The position numbers were made by a program, and so were the translations under genes. The notes beneath the pieces were generated by a model. That model saw only the letters and a list, made by a program, of their open reading frames with translations. It made no database searches and was not told the DNA's origin. From a virus, in the IMG/VR virus record IMGVR_UViG_3300036719_000100, positions 1 through 32,999 of that record: 32,999 bases of DNA. One strand, written 5' to 3'. This document shows, one piece after another, positions 22,423-28,436 of the stretch (position 1 is its first letter; each line of letters opens with the position of its first letter).

Positions 22423-22704
22423 ATGAAAGTATTAAACATTTGTCAAGAAGACATTAAATGGAAACCAGTACAAACTAAATCTGGAGTAAAACATTACGCA
22501 AACATTGCAGTAGATTATCTTAAAGAACCAGATGATAAAGGAAATACAGTTACCGTTTGGAATAATCAAACTCAAGAAGAACGAGCAGAAAAGAAGAAAA
22601 AAGAGTATTGCGGAAGAGGCAAAGAATATAAATTCGATGCTAAAAAAGAATACGCAAATACAAACAAACAAGAACAAGAAGACCACGATAATATGCCATT
22701 TTAA
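22423..22704 (+). CDS. SSB-like protein with acidic C-terminal tip
   Basis: A 93-residue protein. The N-terminal half (MKVLNICQEDIKWKPVQTKS, KHYANIAVDYLKEPDDKGNTVTVW) is beta-rich and fits a small OB-like or similar fold; the second half is charged and probably disordered. It ends QEDHDNMPF, like the acidic DDDIPF-type tip by which SSB proteins recruit partners. This makes it a strong candidate for a phage single-strand DNA-binding protein, consistent with its neighbours. I cannot verify the fold from the sequence alone. Confidence 0.55.
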   Translation: MKVLNICQEDIKWKPVQTKSGVKHYANIAVDYLKEPDDKGNTVTVWNNQTQEERAEKKKKEYCGRGKEYKFDAKKEYANTNKQEQEDHDNMPF

Positions 22705-22728
22705 AACATTAACAAAAAATTAACAACT

Positions 22729-22923
22729 ATGAAAACTCAAAAAGAACAAATCAAAAAGTATCTATTAAGCAGAAAGACAATTACCCCAATTCAAGCACTA
22801 AATAAATTTGGTTGCTTTAGATTAGCAGCGGTTATTTACAAACTAAAAGAGGAAGGTTTAAAAATTGTAACTGAAATAGAACACAATGGTAAAAAGCAAT
22901 TTGCTAAGTATAGGTTAGTATAG
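22729..22923 (+). CDS. Winged helix-turn-helix protein (64 aa)
   Basis: A 64-residue protein: QKEQIKKYLLSRKTITPIQALNKFGCFRLAAVIYKLKEEGLKI, then a wing-like hairpin (VTEIEHNGKKQFAKYRLV). The ALNxFGCFRLAAxIYxLK recognition region is typical of small phage winged helix proteins. It probably binds DNA as a transcriptional or replication regulator. The TTG of a promoter (22901-22931) lies inside its last codons, so it could regulate the following DnaD-like gene; this is inference. Confidence 0.72.
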   Translation: MKTQKEQIKKYLLSRKTITPIQALNKFGCFRLAAVIYKLKEEGLKIVTEIEHNGKKQFAKYRLV

Positions 22924-22931
22924 TATATTTG
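22901..22931 (+). promoter_or_regulatory. Promoter TTG-N20-TATATTTG
   Basis: TTG at 22901-22903 and TATATTTG at 22924-22931 are separated by 20 bases, among the best promoter matches in the window. It drives the structured leader and the DnaD-like gene. The predicted transcript start is near 22937. Confidence 0.65.
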
Positions 22932-23021
22932 TAACGGATGTAGGATATCCATTATTAAACTTATTGGCTCAAAGCTGAACCCCTAATCCTACTGGGGGGG
23001 ATGCCGAGAGCCTTTTTATTT
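22932..23021 (+). ncRNA. Structured leader RNA, possible kissing-loop element
   Basis: Hairpin 1 is GGAT (22936-22939) / ATCC (22947-22950), extended by TAA/TTA across one mismatch, with the seven-base loop GTAGGAT. Hairpin 2 is CCCC (22980-22983) / GGGG (22994-22997) with a ten-base loop containing ATCCTAC (22986-22992), the exact complement of loop 1. An outer stem GGCTC (22966-22970) / GAGCC (23008-23012) is followed by five T. The leader ends at ATG 23022. It does not match any riboswitch I know. It could be an attenuator, translational control element or origin-associated structure. Confidence 0.5.
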
Positions 23022-23777
23022 ATGAAAAATAATAGTTTTTATTTTAGCCATGATTACAATGCGGCTAATGATACTAAGATTTTATTTCTTAGGCATCAAC
23101 TTGGTATGGAAGGTTACGGAATTTATTGGTTTCTCATTGAGCAATTAGCCAACGCTGGAGGTCGTTTACCTTTAGAATTAATTCCAGTTTTAACAATGCA
23201 AATGCAATCAACAGATGTTAAAGTTAATGGAGTAGTACACAATTTTGACCTATTTAAGATTGAACAAGGAGAGTTTTATTCCGAACGCTTAGAGGACCAT
23301 TTACAACTTAGATTAAAGCTAAGTGAAAGCGGCAAAAATGGGGCGGCTAATAGGTGGGCTAATAGGGGTGCTATTGGGGAGGCTAATGCAAAGGAAAGGA
23401 AAGAAAAGGAAATAAAAGGAAAGGAAAACAAAGAAAATAAAACAAAGGAAAGTAAAAGTAAGGCACTCACGCTTTTTAGTGAAAGTATTTATAACGATAT
23501 AAAAATATTTGAGTCAAGTTTTTTGGGTACTCAATATGAAGGTGCTAATTTTACCTACTATCACGAGGTTATAAAAAATTGGTCAGATTCTACTGGAAAC
23601 AAAAAAAGGGATTGGATTGCCACCGCAAAAAATTGGATGGCAAAGGATATGACAAAAGGAACTTTTATTGACAAAAATTATAAGCCAAATGCAAATAATC
23701 AAACAAAATCAAGAATTAGCCACGCTACCGAAGAACAGTTTATCCAAACTGCTTTTAAACGCAATGGCGGTTGGTAG
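23022..23777 (+). CDS. DnaD-like replication initiation protein (DUF4373-like)
   Basis: A 251-residue protein. The N-terminal domain (SFYFSHDYNAANDTKILFLRHQLGMEGYGIYWFLIEQLANAGG) matches the DUF4373/Lin1244 winged-helix type found at the start of DnaD-like phage initiators. A Lys/Glu-rich linker (about residues 125-150) separates a C-terminal domain with YYHEVIKNWSDSTGNKKRDWIATAKNWMAKD, similar to the DnaD C-terminal YxxxxNW pattern. Such proteins load host helicase at the phage origin. I chose ATG 23022 over ATG 23001, which lies inside the leader stem. The gene is followed by an overlapping gene at 23764. Confidence 0.78.
   Translation: MKNNSFYFSHDYNAANDTKILFLRHQLGMEGYGIYWFLIEQLANAGGRLPLELIPVLTMQMQSTDVKVNGVVHNFDLFKIEQGEFYSERLEDHLQLRLKLSESGKNGAANRWANRGAIGEANAKERKEKEIKGKENKENKTKESKSKALTLFSESIYNDIKIFESSFLGTQYEGANFTYYHEVIKNWSDSTGNKKRDWIATAKNWMAKDMTKGTFIDKNYKPNANNQTKSRISHATEEQFIQTAFKRNGGW
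23389..23462 (+). repeat. Purine-rich AAAGG-type low-complexity tract
   Basis: This stretch of degenerate AAAGGAAAGG-like repeats is nearly all purine and encodes the Lys/Glu linker of the DnaD-like protein. It is probably prone to length change by slippage in steps that keep the frame; no selective function is evident. Confidence 0.65.
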
Positions 23778-24297
23778 TACTGGAGAGGTACACAATCAAA
23801 TGTGCCGATACAAAGAAAAGGGAGAACCAAATCATTTGTCGGTAATGCAAAACATACCTAAAGACCAACGATTGCCACAAATAGCTAAAATTTATGGAAA
23901 CGATAAAATAGCAACTGTATTAGGTAAGCAAATAACAAGAACTCTTTTAAATTTTAATTTAAGAGTGGGAATGAATACAGAGCAGATTTATGATTTAAGT
24001 TTGGCTTTAATTGAAACGGCTGAAGAAGATAATTTGGCTATTGAGGACATTATGTTATTCTTAGATGGTTTGCCTAAGTTTAAATACGGCAAAGTTTATG
24101 ATAGAATGGATATGCCTACATTTTTTGAGATGTTAGAGGTATATCGTGAACAAAGGCATCAAGCGTATGTTAATGCTAAAGAGGAGGCACACGCACAATT
24201 TAAGTCTATGGGCGATACTAACCGAATGTCAAATGATACCGACAAAGAGGCTAACCGAAACGCAATGAATGACTATTTAAAAAACTTATCTAAATAA
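23764..24297 (+). CDS. Hypothetical protein, possible replication partner
   Basis: A protein of 177 residues, helical: SVMQNIPKDQRLPQIAKIYG, QITRTLLNFNLRVGMNTEQIYDLSLALIET, AIEDIMLFLDGLPKFKYGKVYDRMDMPTFFEMLEVYREQRHQAY and a Lys/Asn-rich tail. The GKVYDRMDxxTFFEML segment is one I have seen next to DnaD-like genes in Bacteroidota phages. No ATPase motif is present. I start it at ATG 23764, overlapping the previous gene by 14 bases; ATG 23668 would overlap by over 100. A helicase-loader accessory role is a guess from position. Confidence 0.6.
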   Translation: MAVGSTGEVHNQMCRYKEKGEPNHLSVMQNIPKDQRLPQIAKIYGNDKIATVLGKQITRTLLNFNLRVGMNTEQIYDLSLALIETAEEDNLAIEDIMLFLDGLPKFKYGKVYDRMDMPTFFEMLEVYREQRHQAYVNAKEEAHAQFKSMGDTNRMSNDTDKEANRNAMNDYLKNLSK

Positions 24298-24298
24298 T

Positions 24299-24356
24299 TG
24301 CCCAGCTTAAATATATTAATTAACAAATGGGTGTTGGTTATGTAAACGGCTGGGCA
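24299..24356. repeat. 8-bp inverted repeat around an AT-rich loop
   Basis: TGCCCAGC (24299-24306) and GCTGGGCA (24349-24356) are perfect inverted copies separated by 42 bases containing the palindrome TTAATTAA. It occupies the gap after the 24297 stop. No T-run follows, so it does not look like an ordinary terminator. Confidence 0.6.
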
Positions 24357-24370
24357 TTAAACTTTAAACT

Positions 24371-24469
24371 ATGAAATGGATTAAATTTTTCTTTATTAGT
24401 GTTCCTTTAGCACTACTTTTAATAACAACTGCAAACCTTTATTTTGAATTTAAACGATGGAGAAAATGA
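24371..24469 (+). CDS. Tiny membrane protein (32 aa)
   Basis: A 32-residue protein with one membrane helix (IKFFFISVPLALLLITTANLYF) and a basic end (FKRWRK). It starts MKWI like the peptide at 22182. The stop codon overlaps an in-frame ATG of the next gene as ATGA (24466-24469). Role unknown. Confidence 0.5.
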   Translation: MKWIKFFFISVPLALLLITTANLYFEFKRWRK

Positions 24470-24672
24470 TAGCAAGTGGAACTGAAAATGCGAGACCGAT
24501 AAAAATGATTGACATAGAAACAAAAGAAGTTACCGTATTTAAAAGCATAGCTTATGCAGTAAGAACAACTAAAGTTAATGAGTATGCTTTAAGACAAGGA
24601 TTAAGCCCATTAAAAAAGAAGCGATTTGAGGTTAATGGTCGAACTGTTGTTTTTAGGCTACATAACCCCTAA
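24457..24672 (+). CDS. NUMOD1-like DNA-binding mini-protein
   Basis: A protein of 68-71 residues. RPIKMIDIETKEVTVFKSIAYAVRTTKVNEYALRQGL fits the NUMOD1-type domain: a strand pair followed by a helix-turn-helix, normally attached to HNH or GIY-YIG homing endonucleases. Here it stands alone, with no nuclease domain in the same frame. The start is either ATG 24457 or ATG 24466, the latter overlapping the upstream stop as ATGA. It is probably a leftover of a homing endonuclease or a domesticated DNA-binding protein. It ends ten bases before the NinG gene. Confidence 0.6.
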   Translation: MEKMIASGTENARPIKMIDIETKEVTVFKSIAYAVRTTKVNEYALRQGLSPLKKKRFEVNGRTVVFRLHNP

Positions 24673-24677
24673 CTTTG
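24647..24677 (+). promoter_or_regulatory. Promoter TTG-N20-TAACTTTG, 4 bases before ATG 24682
   Basis: TTG (24647-24649) and TAACTTTG (24670-24677) are 20 bases apart. The box lies four bases before the NinG start, so the transcript probably begins at or just inside the start codon. Confidence 0.55.
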
Positions 24678-24681
24678 TCTT

Positions 24682-25050
24682 ATGGCATTAACTCCATTAC
24701 CTAAGCTATTAGAAAAAACACAAAAGGTGATTAACGCATACGTTCGCAAAAGAGATGAAGGTTTGCCTTGTATATCTTGCGGAAGTCAAAATGCAAATCA
24801 AGCTGGGCATTATTTTCCAGTCAAAGGATATTCAGCTTTAAGATTTAACGAATGGAATATCAACTTACAATGTGCTGGGTGCAATATGTATAAGCACGGA
24901 AACCAAGCTATGTATAGAATAGGCTTAGTAAACAAGTTGGGTGAACAAGCGGTTAAAGGATTAGAGACAATAGCAACAAGAGTTAAGGTTTACAAATGGT
25001 CAAGAACTGAATTAAACGAATTAATAGAAAAATATGGCGAAGGCAAATAA
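24682..25050 (+). CDS. ninG: NinG/Rap-type recombination endonuclease
   Basis: A 122-residue protein of the lambda NinG (Rap) family, which cuts recombination junctions. The core is LPCISCGS (C30, C33), AGHYFPVKGYSALRFNEWNINLQCAGCNMYKHGNQAMYR, with H43 in the AGHYF motif and C64, C67 completing the zinc site, and an HNH-like fold. It is shorter than lambda NinG (about 204 residues) and lacks an N-terminal part. The position near DnaD-like, SSB-like and possible annealing genes supports a recombination-dependent replication set. It overlaps the next small gene by 17 bases. Confidence 0.85.
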   Translation: MALTPLPKLLEKTQKVINAYVRKRDEGLPCISCGSQNANQAGHYFPVKGYSALRFNEWNINLQCAGCNMYKHGNQAMYRIGLVNKLGEQAVKGLETIATRVKVYKWSRTELNELIEKYGEGK

Positions 25051-25156
25051 CTCAAATAAAGTAAGTTTTGGTCGTAGAAAAGGCGGCAAAGCTAAAAAGA
25101 CATCTGGTCCAAAAGATAAACCAGTAAAACCATATAATAGACAAGGCAGATGCTAA
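25034..25156 (+). CDS. Small basic protein (40 aa)
   Basis: A 40-residue, Lys/Gly-rich protein: MAKANNSNKVSFGRRKGGKA followed by KKTSGPKDKPVKPYNRQGRC. It overlaps NinG by 17 bases and the ParB-like gene by seven, so it is held between two real genes. Similar tiny basic proteins with KVSFGxRKGGKAKK occur in Bacteroidota phages, to my knowledge without known function. Binding to nucleic acid is a reasonable guess from the charge. Confidence 0.6.
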   Translation: MAKANNSNKVSFGRRKGGKAKKTSGPKDKPVKPYNRQGRC

Positions 25157-25680
25157 TATCACAAATCAAACCGAACCCAGAAAACCCAAGAATTATTAAA
25201 GACCATAAGTTCAAGCAACTTGTTGAGTCTATTAAGTCCTTCCCCCAAATGTTGGAACTTAGACCTATTGTAATAGATGAGAATAATGTTGTACTTGGGG
25301 GCAACATGAGATTAAAAGCGTGTATTGAAGCTGGGCTAACAGATGTACCAGTAGTACAAGCTAAATACCTTACGGATTTACAAAAGAAAGAGTTTATTGT
25401 AAAGGATAACGTAGGATATGGCGAGTGGGATTATGATGATTTAGCTAATAATTGGGATGAGAAACTTTTAACAGAATGGGGATTAGATATACCAAACTTT
25501 CAAACAGATACATTTGCAGACCTAAATAAAGAACTAAGTCTTGATGATGTAACTGATTCAATGTCAATTAATCTAAAATATACTGAAGAAGAATATTACA
25601 TAGTAAAAGAAGCATTATCTAAAATAGCTTCTACTCCTGAACAAGCAATATGGAAACTAATAACTAATGATAAAATATGA
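25150..25680 (+). CDS. ParB/sulfiredoxin-like domain protein
   Basis: A 176-residue protein. The N-terminus has the ParB-like nuclease domain: LISQIKPNPENPRIIKDHKFKQLVESIKSFPQMLELRPIVIDENNVVLGGNMRLKACIEAGLTDVPV, where GGNMR is the motif II equivalent of the GERR/GGxR box. The C-terminal half (EWDYDDLANNWDEKLLTEWGLD) is common in phage ParB-like proteins paired with DNA methyltransferases. There is no ParA gene, so partitioning is unlikely. It overlaps the methyltransferase gene by 14 bases, implying a shared role, perhaps in site recognition or DNA modification. Confidence 0.85.
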   Translation: MLISQIKPNPENPRIIKDHKFKQLVESIKSFPQMLELRPIVIDENNVVLGGNMRLKACIEAGLTDVPVVQAKYLTDLQKKEFIVKDNVGYGEWDYDDLANNWDEKLLTEWGLDIPNFQTDTFADLNKELSLDDVTDSMSINLKYTEEEYYIVKEALSKIASTPEQAIWKLITNDKI

Positions 25681-26713
25681 ATTTAATGACCATAAGTTCC
25701 CTTATAAATGGAATTTAGAAAATGGTTACCCAGCAAAAGGGATAGAAAAAAACAATCTTAAAGTATTTGGAACTTTTATATGTGGTGGTGGCTCTACAAT
25801 GGGTTATAAATTAGCAGGATATACCCATCTTGGAGGAGTTGAAATTGATCCACAAGTAGCAGATATTTATAAGACAAATCATAATCCTAAATACTTATTT
25901 AATGAAGATATAAGGGAGTTTAATAAAAGAACTGATCTACCAGAAGAACTATTTAATTTAGACTTATTAGATGGAAGTCCTCCTTGTTCAACATTTTCAA
26001 TGGCAGGAAGTAGAGAAAAGGCTTGGGGTAAAGAAAAGCAATTTAGAGAAGGGCAAGCAGTACAAACTTTAGATGACTTAGTCTTTGAATATTGTAATAC
26101 AATTATAAAACTACAACCTAAAGTATTTTTATTAGAAAATGTAAAAGGTATTATTTTAGGTAATGCTAAGGCTTATTCTAAGAAGATAGTTCAAACAATG
26201 GAACAGGCAGGCTATAAAGTACAAATATTCCTATTAAATGGCGCTTCTATGGGAGTTCCACAAAGGAGAGAAAGAGTATTCTTTACAGGGTATAAAAAAG
26301 AACTTAACTATAAACCTTTAAGATTAGACTTTAACGAAAGACCAGTACTTTATAAAGAAATTGAAGATGGATCAACAGGTAAGCCTATAACTGGAGAATC
26401 TTTAGAATTATGGCAAAAATGCCCAGAAGGTAGTAGTTTAAGTAAGGTTCACCCTAAAGGGCATTACTTTGGATCATATAAAATTAGTCCTAATGTAGTT
26501 TGTAACACAATTATAGCTACTGATTCAAGCCCTATTTTCCATTATAACAAACCTAATTCTTTGTCTAATAGTGATTTTTGTAAAATAGGAACTTATCCTT
26601 TAGACTATAACTTTAAAGATTTAAGACCTAAATATTTGATAGGCATGTCAGTTCCCCCTGTTATGACTGCTCAAATAGCACATCAAATTTGGTTGCAATG
26701 GTTTAATGGCTAA
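25667..26713 (+). CDS. DNA (cytosine-5) methyltransferase
   Basis: A 348-residue C5 methyltransferase. Motif I is FICGGGSTMG (37-46, SAM binding), then GGVEIDP (motif II), motif IV GSPPCSTFS with catalytic C107, motif VI LLENVKG (near 155), and motif VIII GVPQRRERVFF (near 205). The variable target-recognition region between VIII and the C-terminus is short, about 100 residues, and the end has a motif IX/X-like segment (MSVPPVMTAQIAHQIWLQW). No restriction enzyme is adjacent, so it is probably an orphan enzyme that shields phage DNA from host restriction. Confidence 0.9.
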   Translation: MIKYEFNDHKFPYKWNLENGYPAKGIEKNNLKVFGTFICGGGSTMGYKLAGYTHLGGVEIDPQVADIYKTNHNPKYLFNEDIREFNKRTDLPEELFNLDLLDGSPPCSTFSMAGSREKAWGKEKQFREGQAVQTLDDLVFEYCNTIIKLQPKVFLLENVKGIILGNAKAYSKKIVQTMEQAGYKVQIFLLNGASMGVPQRRERVFFTGYKKELNYKPLRLDFNERPVLYKEIEDGSTGKPITGESLELWQKCPEGSSLSKVHPKGHYFGSYKISPNVVCNTIIATDSSPIFHYNKPNSLSNSDFCKIGTYPLDYNFKDLRPKYLIGMSVPPVMTAQIAHQIWLQWFNG

Positions 26714-26718
26714 CTTTG
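26689..26718 (+). promoter_or_regulatory. Promoter TTG-N19-TAACTTTG before terminase
   Basis: TTG (26689-26691) lies 19 bases before TAACTTTG (26711-26718). The box overlaps the methyltransferase stop region and lies 25 bases before the TerS start at 26744. It probably opens the packaging and head operon. Confidence 0.55.
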
Positions 26719-26743
26719 TAATTCAATGAAAATTCAGTGAGAT

Positions 26744-27091
26744 ATGGCAAACGAACAAAATCTTAAACCATTTCCTAAAGGAGTGTCTGGCAATCCAGCT
26801 GGTAAACCTAAGGGAGTACAAAATAGCAAGACAAGGCTTTTACGTTTACTTGAATTAGTTACTAAGGTTAGAAACCCAGTAACTGGAGAGGAGGAGGAAT
26901 TTAGCATAGCAGAACAATTAGATATGCAGATTATAGCTAAGGCGAGAAAGGGCGACCTTAAAGCCTATGAGATAATTTTAGATAGATTAGAAGGTAAGCC
27001 TAAGCAATCAACAGAGGTAGAAGTAAGCGGTGGTATGAACATAACTTGGGAGGAGAAAAAAACTTACGTTGGAAATACTGGCAGCCTATAA
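26744..27091 (+). CDS. Terminase small subunit-like protein (DUF5681 type)
   Basis: A 115-residue protein. FPKGVSGNPAGKPKGVQNSKTRLLRLLELV is the DUF5681 start, and the middle helices (SIAEQLDMQIIAKARKGDLKAYEIILDRLEGKPKQ) are typical of the same group, which precedes the large terminase in many phages. The small subunit recognises phage DNA and regulates packaging. Its stop overlaps the large-subunit ATG (TAATG at 27089-27093). No long DNA-binding domain is seen beyond the N-terminal basic region. Confidence 0.82.
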   Translation: MANEQNLKPFPKGVSGNPAGKPKGVQNSKTRLLRLLELVTKVRNPVTGEEEEFSIAEQLDMQIIAKARKGDLKAYEIILDRLEGKPKQSTEVEVSGGMNITWEEKKTYVGNTGSL

Positions 27092-28401
27092 TGGAATTAT
27101 CAATAAAACAAACAATAGCCTTAGATTTACTTGAAGATAAAACCACAAATGAGATTTTATTTGGCGGTGGTGCTGGAGGAGGCAAGACTGCATTAGGATG
27201 TTACTGGCAGTTAAAGCAAAGACTAAAATACCCAAACACAAGAGGCTTAATAGGTAGAGCCGTACTAAAGACACTTAAAGAAACTACATTGGTTTCATTC
27301 TTTCAAGTGGCAAAGATGCAAGGCTTAGAAGCTGGTAAACATTATAAGTATAACGGACAAATGAGCCAAATAGAATTATTTAACGGCTCGGTGATTCTAC
27401 TTAAAGACCTTTATGCTTACCCAAGCGACCCTAACTTTGACGAGTTGGGTTCATTAGAGATTACAGATGCATTTATAGACGAGGCTAACCAGATAGAAGA
27501 TAAGGCACGAAACATTATCAAGTCAAGGATAAGATACCAGCTTGACGAAAACGAACTAATCCCTAAAGTACTTTACACTTGTAACCCAGCTAAGAACTGG
27601 ACATACTCGGAGTTTTACAAACCACAAGTAGACGGCACAATAGCGAAGAACAAACAATTTATTGCATCCCTTATTGACGATAACCCATTTATCTCAAAGC
27701 ACTATAAGGAAAACCTTTTAACCTTAGATACAGTTTCAAAGGAGCGTTTGCTATTTGGTAACTGGGAATACTCTAATGACCCATCAATACTAATCGAATA
27801 TGACAAGATTCTTGATTCTTTTAATAGCGGCTACATACCTTCTGGTCCACACTATATTACTTGTGATGTTGCACGTTTTGGCTCTGATAGTACTGTTATT
27901 GGTATTTGGGATGGGTTTCGTGTTAAACTTCATCAATACAATGGGAAGTCAGTTGTTGAGGTGGCTGAAATTATAAAACAATTCCAAGCAGAGCATCAAG
28001 TACCTAACTCGCAAATAGTAGTCGATGAAGATGGTGTAGGAGGTGGTGTTGTAGATATACTTAGGTGCAAAGGTTTTGTGAACAATAGTTCTCCATTAGA
28101 AAACCCTATAACAAGACAAAAGGAAAACTTTGATAACCTTAAATCACAATGCTACTTTAAGTTAGCAGAGTTAATGAACGATAATAAAATCTTTATTAAT
28201 GCAAGTGGCACAACTAAAGAAAAGATTATACAAGAGTTAGAGCAAGTCAAACAAAAGTCAGTAGATAACGATGGCAAAAAAGGAGTAATGCCAAAGGATA
28301 AAGTAAAAGCCTTGATAGGTCGTTCTCCAGACTTTAGCGATTGTTTAGCAATGAGGATGATTTTCGAATACACTCCTAAATTCCAAGTAAGCGTATTCTA
28401 A
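27091..28401 (+). CDS. Terminase large subunit (DNA packaging ATPase/nuclease)
   Basis: A 436-residue packaging motor. The Walker A loop is FGGGAGGGKTALG (K32, T33), Walker B is ITDAFIDEAN (D130, E131), and the nuclease domain starts with HYITCDVARFGSDSTVIGIWD, where the aspartate of CDVAR is a candidate metal ligand, followed by VVDEDGVGGGVVD. I place the start at ATG 27091 (TAATG with TerS); an in-frame ATG at 27046 would sit in TerS. With MuF and HK97 neighbours, the layout is typical of pac or cos siphoviruses; the strategy cannot be told from this gene alone. Confidence 0.93.
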   Translation: MELSIKQTIALDLLEDKTTNEILFGGGAGGGKTALGCYWQLKQRLKYPNTRGLIGRAVLKTLKETTLVSFFQVAKMQGLEAGKHYKYNGQMSQIELFNGSVILLKDLYAYPSDPNFDELGSLEITDAFIDEANQIEDKARNIIKSRIRYQLDENELIPKVLYTCNPAKNWTYSEFYKPQVDGTIAKNKQFIASLIDDNPFISKHYKENLLTLDTVSKERLLFGNWEYSNDPSILIEYDKILDSFNSGYIPSGPHYITCDVARFGSDSTVIGIWDGFRVKLHQYNGKSVVEVAEIIKQFQAEHQVPNSQIVVDEDGVGGGVVDILRCKGFVNNSSPLENPITRQKENFDNLKSQCYFKLAELMNDNKIFINASGTTKEKIIQELEQVKQKSVDNDGKKGVMPKDKVKALIGRSPDFSDCLAMRMIFEYTPKFQVSVF

Positions 28402-28412
28402 TATAAAATCTT

Positions 28413-28420
28413 TAACTTTG
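28413..28420 (+). promoter_or_regulatory. TAACTTTG promoter-like box before portal gene
   Basis: TAACTTTG lies 16 bases before the portal ATG (28437) in a 35-base intergenic gap. No clear TTG occurs at the expected distance upstream. Confidence 0.4.
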
Positions 28421-28436
28421 ACTAAAATATACACAA

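Noticed and set aside
23001-23021. ATG 23001 as start of the DnaD-like gene
   Set aside because: It would place the start inside the leader's GC-rich stem and add residues before the conserved domain; ATG 23022 fits the family's normal start.
23389-23462. AAAGG-like repeats as a possible iteron array or CRISPR
   Set aside because: The repeats are degenerate, have no spacers and simply encode the Lys/Glu linker of the DnaD-like protein.
24328-24375. A 15-codon reading frame starting MGVGYVNGW
   Set aside because: It lies within the inverted-repeat segment, is very short and shows no protein features.
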